64,000 nt of DNA from Straminergon stramineum (Eukaryota > Streptophyta > Bryopsida > Hypnales > Calliergonaceae): assembly GCA_963920665.1 (NCBI GenBank), contig OY987265.1:23627001-23691000 (forward strand), given 5' to 3'. The notes below the pieces were generated by a model. It was not told the origin of the DNA and searched no databases. It was given only the letters and a program-made list of their open reading frames with translations. How positions within the stretch are numbered: position 1 is the stretch's first letter; each line of letters starts with the position of its first letter. The position numbers and the translations under genes are program-made. Positions 1 through 12,194 of this stretch are shown here, piece after piece.

Positions 1-184
1 CAAGTTATCTTCTTATGTTCTCCATACATATGACTGACAGTTCATACCAAAGTTTAAAACATATTTCAAACTGTTTTTCCAATTTTTTTTGAAAATGTTG
101 CGTAGACTTAAAGAATGATTTCATTCACATTCATTACTGTTTATGACGTATTTTCAGCAAACATGTTTGCTATTGCTTGCATTG

Positions 185-415
185 AAGGGACGATGCTGGA
201 CATCGAGAGCGAGGCTTCAGGGAAGCCAGGGCGGAGGACTCGCCGGGATTCGCAGCGGTTGCTGCAAGCGGAGGGCAGGGAAGCAGCCAACCAGGTGGTG
301 TTCGGCGAGACGGACATGGCGCCGATATTGCAGGCACACGCCGTGCAACTGGCTGGATGTGCAATTGTGCACCCTGGCCACCAATTACAAAGACGTGACT
401 TTCTACATCAAAACG
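185..415 (+). other. GC-rich candidate exon, gene not recognised
   Basis: A GC-rich stretch stands out from AT-rich surroundings and is followed at 416 by a good splice-donor sequence (GGTAAGC). The frame opening near 115 runs through it without a stop and encodes a hydrophilic Arg/Gln/Glu-rich peptide containing VVFGETDMAPILQAHAVQL. A second plus frame and the minus strand are also open here, so neither frame nor strand is certain. I do not recognise the product. It may be the last visible exon of a gene lying to the left, or a captured gene fragment. Confidence 0.25.
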
Positions 416-419
416 GTAA

Positions 420-1890
420 GCTCTGCCATGCCCTTGCTTGCTTCCATGCTATCGTTTGTTCTTACAAAGGAATGAATTGTTCATTTGTTATAAGAAAAGA
501 AATGAAAAGAAGTATCTTCAATTTCGCGATTCTGGCGTCAATAATTGTGACAAATGTCTATCTTCACGAAGGTCAAATTTCAGACCACAAACTAGTAAGG
601 ACAGGTATGGATTTATGTTTCAAGTCACACGTCCTGAAATGTGCCTGCTCTAATTTAACGAAATTGTCGTTAAATGTAAGCTCCCCATACCAGCGTGCAC
701 TCTGTGAGATTATAAATCTGGCCGGCTTTTCGCCAAAACTTGCATTGAAAGACTAGAATGCCATAACAGGTTCACTAGCAATTCGCCTGTTGAATTACCA
801 CTAGAACAATACCGCTGGGATATATCCATACTGTTTCTACCAATGACAATTTCGTTAAATTGGCGGTATTACACTACTTTGGCACTTTCAAGGATGTTTG
901 TGCCCGCTGAAGCGTAATTCTGCATCTGCCCTAGTTTTTAAAACTTTTTGTAGATGTGTGTTGCATTCTTTGGTGCTGGAATCTTGCCAAATTGTCGAAA
1001 ATTGACCATGGAGGTTCAAACAACAATCCACTGTTGATTGTTGTTCTCAGCAACATGACCCTCATGGAGCCCATTTTTGTTGAGGTGACAACCAAGCATT
1101 GGGTACAAAGCTCCTGGTTCTGTCTCATACTCCTAGCCTTCGTTAGTAGAATGGAGTCCTTATTTTATCCTTGAATAAACATGATAGAACAGACTTGTTA
1201 GAAAAAATAAAAAACATCGCTCCAGTCCCATGGTTCAATGTCTTATTTTACATAATCAGGTTGTACTTTCACGGAACTGAGAGGGAATTTTGTACTAGTG
1301 GAATTAAGAAGGCGAGGTCTATCACTAGAAGAAAAAATTTTAGTTTTAGAAAACCATAGAAACGCAAAATGCACCTACTCATCTAGGACTTGGATCAAAT
1401 TTAGTTGACTACCTCAGTGAAGGCCTTGTCCGTCTACAGTTAACGATTTTGGAATTTCTTCTAATGGCGTGAAATTTTTTGCGTTGGAGTGCAAGTTGTG
1501 ACACTTCAAAGGGTTTCTGAAAGCGAGGATCATTTGAGCGTATTTGAGTGCTTACAATGCATTCTTTTCAACCCACTTAATTGTATGTGCAGGAATTTCA
1601 CAAGGAATACGGTTCATAATGGCAATGCATCACTGGTGTAAGTTTTGGATCCTGTGTAACACATTCTTCTAGTTCGTTCGTCCACTTCTGTCTTGGGAGA
1701 TTAACCATTATGCTCTTCAAAGTAGCCTGTGAGATTCAAGAGAAGAATGGGAGTGATATACGAGGACTTAAATTTAGTCACAATGAGATCAGTGGTAGTC
1801 AGCCACTGACAAAGAGGAGCCAGGTTATAACTCAAAATCATTCCCTTCTTTTAACTTTCTATTTTGACACATAATTCGATTTACAGTTTC
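420..1890. other. Intergenic, no gene seen
   Basis: Moderately AT-rich DNA. The short open frames at 931-1174 and 1171-1359 overlap on both strands, have no splice context and no recognisable motif. I see no supportable gene. Confidence 0.5.
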
Positions 1891-2035
1891 TTAACCCTTA
1901 AAGGATGCAACCCCCATGACCAAGGTAGTCACCAAAATTGCTCTGATTAGACCAATAGGTGCATTCTTTTTTTTATAGTCAACAGTGAAGTCATCCATCT
2001 GACACAAAATGTCTGCTTGGACGTTTAAAGGTTAA
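1891..2035. mobile_element. Small TTAA-bounded inverted-repeat element (copy A)
   Basis: Starts TTAACCCTTAAAGGA and ends GGACGTTTAAAGGTTAA, so the ends are imperfect inverted repeats and both include TTAA. The last ~45 bp are closely similar to the right end of the element at 47975-48322 (shared TCATCCAT, GACACAAAA and GACGTTTAA blocks). At 145 bp it is too short to code for anything and is a non-autonomous (MITE-like) copy. Confidence 0.6.
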
Positions 2036-4299
2036 CAATATTTTGAATTTTCTATTAGTGATCAAGCAAGATTGAACTGTTGTCATTGATGTTACATAAG
2101 GTGGGCACTTCCCCCCCAAACCACCCCTTTTTGCTATTGTGCCTAATTACTAATATTAAATTGGTCAAATTTTCATATTTTCTTGTTCACAAGTGAAAGA
2201 GGAGAGTATTCAATTCCAAAGCATCAAAGAACGTGACATTGGGATACCCTATGCCAAAGTTACGAAGGGTTTAAAGTTTTTTGGGTAGAGGCTCTAAGAT
2301 TGTTTCTTTCACATAGGTTCATATTGATTTGGAGATGTACCCAAAGTGATGATGACAATTTTGGGTTAGTGGCACATTTTTGGGTGCCTACCTTACTTAA
2401 TAATTGGATTTTGAATGTGATTGTGAAAAAGAATACATTGAGCGTAATGTTTAAGTTCATGATCAAGGATAGTCATAAGTTAGAAGTTGGAACCAATTAG
2501 GTAGAATGTCCTTAAATAGTTCATGTTCAAAAATTCAATAAAACCATTATCTATTACAAAACAAAAACACATGCCATTTTTTCATTTGATGTAAAACATT
2601 TAAAACAAATTCACAAAGGGTATGCTCGTCATTTTTTTTCAAACCACTTCAAATTTTTTTATTAACAAAAATCACTAGAAGTGTAAAAAAAATTAGAGGT
2701 GCTTCAAATTTTTATTAGAAGTGCCGCAAATGTTTCAATGCTTTGAACTCAAGTAAAAAATTGGTGGCTAAGTTAGTCATTGTAAACCACTAGAATGTAC
2801 ATTAGCCTATTGTGGTTTGAAGACCAACGTTTCTTCTAGTCTCATGCAACTCTGCATCGAATACAACTACATTTTGATTGCCATCTATAATAAAGACATT
2901 GTTCAAGTGTCACCCTAAATCTCTCATAACCTTACTTGCAACCAAATAATCATGCTATACACAATTGGATGAAAATGAAGGTTTTCCAACTGCAAGAACA
3001 ACTTGACCATTTGGAAAGAATTGAAAATACTTATTTTTGAAGTGCAAGCATCATGATCTTGTAGTTTGTAAGATTTCTTACTTTGAAATTTTAGCAAGGC
3101 GGACTCTAACAAGTTAACTAAAGAATTACAGGGGTGGATTATGATTGCAAGAAACCATTAGAGAAAATTTCACCTCTCCATAGGGATGTCTAGAAGTACT
3201 AGAAGGGACCCCAACATTACTTTCTTTTTGCCTAGGAAGGAACTTTTCCCCTATTTTTGCTAATCAATGTATTGCCAATTGTTTGAACATTGGTATACAA
3301 GTAGTTTAATGGAGGAGGGTTGTGGCAACTACAATTTTATATTCAAAAGAGAATAGCAAATTAAGATATACACCCTTTCATTTGAGATATTCACACAAGG
3401 TGAATCTTTCTTTTGTCAAGAGATTCTATTCTTTGACTAGTCCTATAGGGCTCTTGAAATAGAGTGGCTTGTGAATCCTTAGCAACCCTCCAAAGAGTCC
3501 AAAATTTCTTTAATGCACTTCATGTTTTTAGCTCAAAAAAAAAAGACTTTCAGGCCATAGTACTACCAGTCCTATGTGTTAGTGGCATCCCTACATATCT
3601 CAAACATTAATTTAAGGTGCTTGCAATTTAGTACTATGCAATACTATGCAATATTATTGATTATTGCAAATACTACAAAAGCCACTAGGAGTAGAAATAG
3701 GATTTGTGTACCTTTTTATTTTTTAATAATTCAAAAAAAATTCAATAAAATTCAATAAAAAAGCCATTTTTATAGAAAAGATTGTGCTCACATAGCACCG
3801 AAGAATTCATATAGAATTTCCCCCCCTCTTTGTAGCATTCTTGCAAAGGAAGGTCACTTTGACCCCATGTGTGCAACCAACATGTTGATATTTTCAGAAA
3901 ATTCATGTTAGTCCTTGTAATGTTAGTAGACCTCCAACATGTCCAATTTGTAGCTTCAAATTTGCATTTTTGGGTCAAAAATAAGACTTATCCCCCCCCC
4001 CCTGGAGGCAAGGTAGATACCTAATTGGAGTCAGGTTAAAAATAGTAAACTAATTTGAAAAAAATTGAAAAAATTCATTTTCGTTTGCAAGTACTGCATG
4101 TACCTTCAATCCAAATTTCATGCCAAACGGACAAACAATGCAAAAGTTATGAGCAAAAGACTGCTCGTCCGAGGGCAAAGTGACAAAAAATAGGACAAGT
4201 GTTTCTTGCAATCACCCAATCATAAAGATTTTAGCCTTGCTTTGGGTTTGTCTACTTTGGAGCAATTTTGGACATAAAATTATCAAATTGTTGTAGGGG
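2036..4299. other. AT-rich repeat DNA, no gene
   Basis: Low-complexity AT-rich sequence with short runs of C (near 2110 and 3991) and only short random open frames. A ~35 bp stretch near 2466-2498 recurs near 5347-5380 (shared AAGTTAGAAGTTGGAACC), so this is part of a dispersed repeat. A terminal-type motif (GTTTCTTGCAATCACCC) lies near 4200. No gene is supportable. Confidence 0.6.
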
Positions 4300-5255
4300 T
4301 TAACCCCTAAATGTATTTGACTATGTTTTCACCAAAAATGCTCCCAAACTGCTATTTCAAGTACAAGTACCAAATTTTAGAAAATGAACAACTTTGGACA
4401 TATGTAACCATAGAATCTTGTATTATGCTGGTTTAAGAAGATATGAAAAAAATTTCAAAAATTTACACCGCCTAGATTGCAAGATATTAGTGTTTGAATT
4501 GACAAAAAGACTTTTTTGGCCTTGCAAAAACCTGGGCAGCTCACTTCACAAAGTCAAATCATTATGAAAAAATGTCCAAAATGGTTGTAACTCTTTGGAT
4601 TCATTCTTCAAGGCAAGTTGGCTACATGCTTGAAAAATTTTAGATCATTTGGAATTGTACAACATATAGGAAAAAATTAGTAAGTAGAAAGAAAGAAAAA
4701 GAGAATGATTCAAGATACTAAATTGTTAACAATTTATTTATAAAATTGAAAAATGCCAATCCCAATGGTTGGAATGTTGTGATAAACAATCTACACCTAA
4801 AATTTTAATTTTTTTCCAAAAATATTAAAAATTGAGTTAAATAAAGGTCTTCAAAGTTTATTTTAGAGTGGAGATTCCAATATTACCTACAAACTACCCA
4901 CAACTAAAACTCTTCATAACTTTCATCTCATAAATCAAAATAGAATGATTAAAAGCTTTCCATGTATATATAAATCTTGAAAACCAATTTCAAATTTTTA
5001 TTTTAAAAAAAAGTAATTTTTAAAGAAGTTTTTATTTTCTACCCAGGTTGCCCTCTAAACAATGAAAACTATATATCATACAATAACTTTTTAACAGTAT
5101 ATTCAAAAGTTATGAAAATTGTTGGGCCTTAAAGCTACTCCTCGGGCACATGTTGTGTGAAAATTTCAAAGAAAAGAAATAAAAATTTCATTCATAGTCA
5201 GTTGCCCTAAATCACTATGTTGCCAAAAAATGCCGTTTGGTCCTTTAGGGGTTAA
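4300..5255 (+). mobile_element. TTAA-bounded non-autonomous DNA element (copy C)
   Basis: Left end TTAACCCCTAAATG, right end GGTCCTTTAGGGGTTAA; the right end reverse-complements to TTAACCCCTAAAGGACC. Flanks outside TTAA (TTGTAGGGG on the left, TTTTCAAAT on the right) show no further direct repeat, so TTAA is the best target-site duplication. The 956 bp interior is homologous along most of its length to 8932-10297 (same strand) and to 52375-52895 (opposite strand). There is no transposase frame. Confidence 0.75.
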
Positions 5256-8200
5256 TTTTCAAATTTGAGATCATTGACTTTGGAGGGGCTCAAGGTTTTT
5301 TAAAGAAATTTGGAGTGGAGGGGAACAAGAGGGGATATCCCTTTTCTAAGGATAGTAGTAAGTTAGAAGTTGGAACCCATTAGGGAAGGAGGTCTTAACA
5401 CAATTCAAGCTCTAAAAGCATTTGCTAACAAAGAGGTACATATAGCTTTCTTCAATGTACCAATTGTATTCATCAGTGTCGTAGTATAAAAATACTGGGG
5501 GGATGCTTTAGGAGCCTTTGTGATTTCCACATCAAAATTCATAACTAATTCTATGAAGGCCCAAAAAATATGAAATGACTTGGATTAGATGTCCAGTCTA
5601 TTCATTTTTCAAAGATACTTTATTGAAAAATATTTCAAGACTAACTCAAGTTCAACCCTTCAAAATTGCATATCAACTAGTAAAAGGTCGCTTTATGGAC
5701 CTCCTATTGTACTTTACTTCTTAACAAGGCCATCAATAAAAAAAACTAGAATATATTAAGTTAAATATTAAAGCTGGCAACTTAACACTATTTTCAATTA
5801 CTAGCTTGCCAATTGTGCAACTCAATGAATATACACATTCTTAACCCTTAAAAGGATGTTAGCACTGCTCATATGGTGCATATACTGTTGCATCTTTTTA
5901 GTACAAAGGCCATTTGCACAAGGTAGAAATTGTTTTTTGAGCACAATTTTTTTGGTGAGATTGCCTGGGGATGCCATCCTTGCTCTATGATATTCACGAG
6001 ATTGTTTGAAATAAGATTGTGCAAGAAAAAAATTCTTGTATACAAAGTTGGTGGAAGAACCCTGGAAATTCAATGCATACGCTCAACCTCCCAGAGCACA
6101 CTCTGAAGGATGCCAAGTTTCCACTGACAAAAGTACAAAGTACATGTGGGAGCCGGTTTAGGGTTTAGCGTAACCTACAACACAGATTCCCACAGACATG
6201 GAATAGCAACTCCTAGGCAAGCTAGCTAATCTAAATTGTTTGCTTTCCAAAAATTTAGTTGGAACAATAGTATTATAGGACGAGGATGTTTCAGCTGAAT
6301 GTTGTACTCTATTGCACCTGAGACTTGAGAGTCTACAAATTTTCCATTCGTCCAATTACACAAGCACTAGTCCAAGGGAGTTACCACATTGTGACAGTAT
6401 GCTTTAGAGATAGAAAAAAAAAAGATACCGATATATCCATGTACAAAGAAATCATTTGGCCCTGATAAATACTCCTAGTTCTTTGAATCTCCTCCTGAAG
6501 AATTCTTGTTTTGTGACCAAAAACATTGTGTGACTCTAACTCTAAGATTTTTCACACCCATATATTCCTGTTGAGCTGATACAAGTGAAGTTGCCTATAT
6601 GACCTTGAGATTACTACTTCCCTGAAAAAGAAAACAAACAAACAAGCCTTTACAAGTTGCAATGAGTATGAGTAGAGCTCATATTGATAACCTACCATCC
6701 TTGGGGGTATGGAGATAGTACTAAGTTGAACCATTTAGGAACACGCTTCACTTAGTCGAGCAATACCTTCTTTGCATTTGGCATTCAAGCAAGCTTTGGT
6801 TAGATGAACATTCTCCTGATCCCGGACATCCTACAAGTGGGTTGTGGTTGGGTGACCTCCTGTCCATCCCACTCTTCTTACATTTGATGTCAGCAAAAGA
6901 CAAGGTCAATCAACAAATTCTATTGTTATAAAGCTAGTCTTGTTAAGGATTATATTGAAAACAAAAAACTAATCATCATGTTATAGAACTACTTACAACA
7001 TTTCATAAAATGGTAAAATTTTACATAAACTTGGTGATGTGACAATATTCTTGGCCAGTGGAGAGTCCAATAACCAGATTACAAAGCCCTGTAGTTGCTA
7101 CAACCTAAAACAACATAATTCTTTATCAAGCACACATTAGGGTTTCATGATAGCTTTTAGATATGGGGAACATGCAAGATCATTGAATTTCTTCACAATG
7201 AATATGCAAGCAACTTAAAATCCTCACATGCGTTGAATGCTCCACCTTGATTCAACATTCAAGTACAGTAATTCAAATTTGAAGGGTACACAAAGGTCTA
7301 TTTAATTCAACTAGAGTTTTGATTCTCTCTGACGAACATGTTCAGACAGAATACCTTATACAGTTATACCTTGAACCTCATGAATCGTCATCTGCCTAAA
7401 CTACTGAAGGCAAATCATTATAATCTAAACAAGGAATTGGATGGACTGTGCTAGTAATTGCTCTATCTACTTTAATCCACATTTTGGGCTTGTCTACTTA
7501 ATCCACATTCTTACTGAATCTATCACATACATTGTAGGAGAATCATAATGACACAAGGTAATGAGTGTGATAATTCAAGAATTTGGTTCCATGTACAATG
7601 TACATTCACTCAACACTTTGAATAAGCCCTTGCGCACCCCCCTCGATTCAGCACATAGAAAGAGCTAGATTAATTCCCTCACAAATTTGATCCAATTCAT
7701 GGCAATTAGGAAGCCCTAAAAGTTCGATCATTTGCCACTATGAGAACAAGGGTTTGGGGGTTTACCTTATACCTCAGTCCTTCGTTGGTTAGGATTTAAA
7801 TTTTAGGGGATTTGGTCCTTCTTTGACTTGAAAATTCAGTAGCTAGGGGATCGAATTTGCTACTGTAGTAGACTAAAACAGACCACCTCGTGGCCAGTAC
7901 TATTGTAGACATTGCATTCACAAGTGGGTAGGTCACAAATGGAGGGAGGAAAAAGAGGCTTACTTGACATGTTCTTCAAGGACCCTCCATGAGTGATGGC
8001 AATGGCGGTTGTTTGGTGTGGTCGTCCATGCTTGCTCTCGCTCGAGTGAGCTTCTTCATCGCAAGTTGGAGTTGGATAGATATCTCGCCGAAGGATGTCC
8101 TTCACAAATTGTGGAAACTATTTCCATTCACATCAACTAAGCAACCTAGCCACATGATGATACCATAAATATCGACTCCAATTTGTTCCTTGCCAATTCC

Positions 8201-8931
8201 ACTTGTTGGACTATGGTTGCACCTCTGTCGCTCAACTGAGCAATTTTTTAGACCCCTCCCTCCGATAGTCCTTGCACCCCAAACCAATGTTGCAGCTCCT
8301 CCAATCCCTAAACTCTTCTTCTTTTGCCAAATTTCCTCCCCCTATGAACTATCACCACTAAGACAAAGGTGTGCTTCTATAAGGTACAACACACCTCTTA
8401 TGCACCGCAACATTTCCACATGATGCATTTCTCCCTCTCCCTTGTCACAATCTCCAAGGAGGCGGCTTCCACACGAAAAAACACTTCTCAGATCGTGAAT
8501 TCGATCCCCTCACTTGAAGAAGTAGTAAACAATTGCCGTAGAACCCCTAAGCTTGTCATCAACAAACAAACTTCACAGAATCAAGGAGACACTCCTATCC
8601 CTAGATGTACAACCAATTACTAGTGACCGGCTACGCTTATTCAAGGATCATTGTATCTGACACAACTTACCTCCACACGAATTCGCCATAACAGCTATGT
8701 ATACCCTCAAATACACAGAACTAACCATTTTCACAAGTGCAAAATAATTATGCATACTTCACCCAATTTTTTTTTAAACCCCTAAATATTCTCTGTGACT
8801 TTGCCCCCCACTATTGCTGTTGAACATATTTTCATTAAATACATGCTAGGCCTGCAAATTTGAAGAATACGGATTTCAGTAGTCCATTTCTGGTCATATC
8901 ATCGTAAAGGCGTTAACTGCCTTAACCCCTA
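5256..8931. other. Intergenic repeat DNA, no clear gene
   Basis: AT-rich up to about 6.1 kb, somewhat less so from 6.1 to 8.7 kb. A solitary left-type element end (TTAACCCTTAAAAGGATG) lies at 5841 with no identifiable partner. Overlapping short frames at 7860-8623 on both strands have no domain I can recognise. Nothing here can be called a gene with confidence. Confidence 0.45.
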
Positions 8932-10297
8932 CAGGATTTTAACTATGTTTTCATCAAAAATGCTCCAAAATTATCATTTCTAGTACAAGCACCAAATTTT
9001 AGGAAATAAAAACATTTTTAGACACATGTAACTATAGGATCTTGTAGTGCACTAGTATGAGAAGATGTGAAAAAAATTTCAAAAATTTCCACCACGTAGA
9101 TTGCAAGATATTAATATTTGAATTGACAATAAAAACTATTTTCTTGGCCCTTGGAAAAAACGGATAGCTACTAGCTTCACAAGGTCACATTTGTATGAAG
9201 TTTTTTCCAAAATGGTGGTACTTCTTTGGATTAATTCTTCAAAGAAAGTTGGCTACTTGCTTACTAAAAAATTCAAATCATTTGGAATTGTACAACATAT
9301 AGAAAAAAAATAGTAAGTAGAAAGAAGTAGAGAATGATTCAAAATACAAAATTGTTAAGAATTTAGTTATGGAATTGAAAAATGCCCATCCTGATGGTTA
9401 TAATGTTGGGTCATTGCAAGAAACATTATGTGTTTTTTGTAGCAATTTCCACAGTACTTTTTTTTCCAAGAGTACTTTATAATTAGAAAAAAAATGGAAA
9501 AAATATTTTTGATGTATAAAACTTTAAGAAAAAATTAATCCATGAAGGAAAAGTGCAGAAAAATTCTCTAAGTAGAAAAGCCAGAAAAGTGCAGAATCTA
9601 AAGAAAATAGGTACTTTGATATTTCAATTTGTAAAAAATAGAAAAAATAATTTACAAAGAAACTAAAAATTGGCCATTTGAGAAGACTTCATGGTGAAGA
9701 GATTTCACCAAAAGATGATCTTCAAACCATCTTCAATGTTCAAAAGTGTGCTTATAAGGGAGCCTTATTAGCAAGCATGTAGAAGATATAAAAATAATGT
9801 TTTTTTAAGTGTCCTTCAATAGGCACATGCCCACCTAGTGTAGGAATAGACCATAGAAATTTTAATTGTAGATCATTAATTTTGGATACTCCCTAATATT
9901 GAAAATTGAGATAAATAAACGACTTCAAAGTTTATTTTAGATAAGAGAATCTATAATTGCATGCAAACTAAAAATCTTCATAATTTTCTTTTCATTAATC
10001 AAAATGGAATGATTCAAAGCTTTCTATGAAAATATAAACCTAGAAAATCCATTTCAAATCTCTGTTTCTCAAAATAGTGATTTTTTTGACCTGCGACCAA
10101 GCATTAAAAATTCCATATTACAAAATAACATTTTAACTATGTATTCAAAAGTTATGAAAATTGTTCTGTCTTACAACTACTCCTTGGGCAAATGTTGTGT
10201 GAAAATTTCAAAGAAAAAAAAGAAAAATTCCATTTGCAATGAGCTGCCCCAAATTGCTCTATTGCCAAGAAACACAATTTAAGGTTGTAGGGTTTAA
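8932..10297 (+). mobile_element. TTAA-bounded element, longer relative of copy C (copy D)
   Basis: Begins TTAACCCCTACAGGA and ends in a degenerate GTAGGGTTTAA. Its interior follows the element at 4300-5255 block by block: ATTTGAATTGACAA, TTGGAATTGTACAACATAT, AGTAAGTAGAAAGAA and GTTGTGTGAAAATTTCAAAG occur in the same order. It carries about 450 bp of extra sequence at roughly 9410-9870 that copy C lacks. It is diverged and non-coding, and so an older copy. Confidence 0.7.
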
Positions 10298-10301
10298 TAT
10301 C

Positions 10302-10720
10302 ATTTTTTGACACAAATGAAATGGAATTTCATTGCAAAAGAGGTAAAAATACAAAGCTTGTCAGACACAAGTGGCCTGGCAAGGCACAAACACCCCAAAC
10401 CTACCCCCAAATCCACCCAACCTAAACAAGGATACAAAAAGGGACCACGAACAAAGCACAAAGAGGGTCTGTGAGACCACTCATGGCTAGCCACCCTAGG
10501 ACACTAAGCATCCCCTACTATCAGGGAAGAAATTCAAGGCGATTGAAACACAAAGCCTCAACTTGGTTAAGCATCTATCTACCAAGGTTGGCCTTCAATC
10601 ATCTAGGCAAAGAAGTCAAAGGGACACCTCTATTATAAGAAGGATGCCATAAGTTTCAGCTAGACCCTAGAGCACAATGCCTGTTGTTGCACATAGTAGC
10701 CCACTCTACATATCCACATT
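10302..10720 (-). mobile_element. Probable 3' end of a non-LTR (LINE-type) retrotransposon
   Basis: On the minus strand this region reads like the 3' tail of a plant LINE: G/T-rich sequence with TTTGTATCCTTG, then CTTTGTATTTTTACC and finally TTTGCAATGAAATTCC. The last block recurs near 48880-48922. No reverse transcriptase frame remains, so this would be a 5'-truncated copy. The LINE assignment rests on the style of the tail only. Confidence 0.4.
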
Positions 10721-11005
10721 AGAGAAAATTTGGGAGCTCAACATGCCCGTTTCAGGGTTGTTCCCCTATTTGTTCCCTGTGTTGTCTAGGAACGTTTGGT
10801 TGTTGGATGGAAAATAAATATCAAAAAAAGAAAAAGAAAAAGAAAAATTCTTAGTTCTAAAATGCAAAACAAAGTTGATTTTTTTTTGACGTGGCAAGGT
10901 CTCAGACACATCAGACTGTAGTAGTTCCTACATTCCCCGTAGCCTGGGAACTCGCAGGCATGTACAACCCTCAAATCTCCTCTAATGTAGTTGATGAGAC
11001 CCAAC
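10721..11005. repeat. Dispersed ~280 bp repeat, copy 1
   Basis: Shares ordered blocks with 53655-53936: GCTCAACATGCC, GTTCCCTGTG, TGTCTAGGAA, TGGAAAATAAA, a run of A/G, then TTTGACGTGGCA and GGCATGTACAACCCTC. The other copy interrupts a TTAA-bounded element, so this unit appears to be mobile. No coding frame; class uncertain (SINE-like or solo terminal repeat). Confidence 0.55.
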
Positions 11006-11031
11006 CAAATGTGAATCTTCAAACACTAGTG

Positions 11032-11191
11032 TGAATTAGGGGTTAATATGACTTTGTAGGATACTAATATGCTAAAGGCCATATAGTTTGAATGTATGAC
11101 AAGAATGTCACTATCAATGATAGAAAATATAAGTGTGTGTGTTCTAATGTATTTATCTTTGGCAATAAAAAATGCGATATTTCTTGTAGTG
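11032..11191. repeat. Isolated transposon ends (TTAA-type and CACTA-type)
   Basis: ATTAGGGGTTAA ends at 11046 and matches the right terminus of the TTAA-bounded family, without a recognisable left partner. TTTCTTGTAGTG at 11180-11191 is the reverse complement of CACTACAAGAAA, the En/Spm (CACTA) terminus. Similar ends lie at 21882 and about 44520-44533. These are scars of partly lost elements. Confidence 0.35.
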
Positions 11192-11497
11192 AAGCTATTT
11201 ATATCTATTACACATGGATGAAACATCCAAAATATGAGTGACAAAACATGCAAAACATGGATACATGGATATATGCGAAACATACAATACATGGATGACA
11301 AAGCATTTATTCATCAAAAAGCATGTACATTCACCCAAAATTTGAAACAATTTAACAATTTCATCCATTGAGTAAGGGGGAATGTTTCCATGTAACCCCG
11401 TCCCTGCATTTTCACAGGGGAAAAGGGCATGTAATGAAATGAATTAAGGGAGATACAGGAAACACGACGGGACAAAAATCGTAAGTGGCTAGACCTT

Positions 11498-12042
11498 ATG
11501 AATCCATACCAGTACAACTTTACCGCCAAAGACTATATCCCGATGCAATTGAGCAAGTTGGTATACAGTTTTCCACTTTGCCTTCTAGAGAATCTAATTA
11601 AAAAAATTCTGAGATGTATAGCAGATGTTTCTAGTATGATTGCCTCCCTCAGATCAAGTGAGCAAGACGGCAAGAAACATTTGAAGGACAAACTTCAAGA
11701 GTCGCACAATAACCTGGTCCTTACCAGAAATTGACGGACAGCGAAATTTCATACAAAAACGGCAATGAATTTGCGAAAATGAGTCTTCGATGCTTGAACT
11801 AATCTTCTTTGCAAGAATCAGAAATTAGTTCTGCAGACAACCTTGCAGCGTGGCCAGGAACTATTCCGGCTGGAAGGTTCGGTTTGAATACATCAGCTGA
11901 AGGTGATAAAATTTACAAGAAGGCCATTGCTATTTATTACAAGAGTACAGAGAACATAAAAAGAAGGCCATTGCACTTGTTTATGCCTGAAGAAGGTCCA
12001 GATGAAATCTTCAGAGTGATTTCTCAATCACACAATTTTTGA
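11498..12042 (+). other. Two small open frames, possible gene fragments
   Basis: Frames of 78 codons (11498-11734) and 77 codons (11809-12042) lie in DNA less AT-rich than that to the left. They are hydrophilic and predicted mainly helical, but have no recognisable domain. They lie immediately beyond the 3' end of the inositol kinase gene, on the opposite strand. They could be a relic of a gene or part of a transcribed leader; I cannot assign a function. Confidence 0.2.
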
Positions 12043-12194
12043 GTCAAGGTCCTCATCAATGAGGGCCATCTGTTTCACGAGCAAGAGGAGGAAGCTACCA
12101 GGCTAAAGAATGTTTCAGAATACAGAATAGAAAAATGTTGATACAGTCAATTTCAGGATTCTAATAGAGCATGTCATTCCAAATTGCTTTGTTG

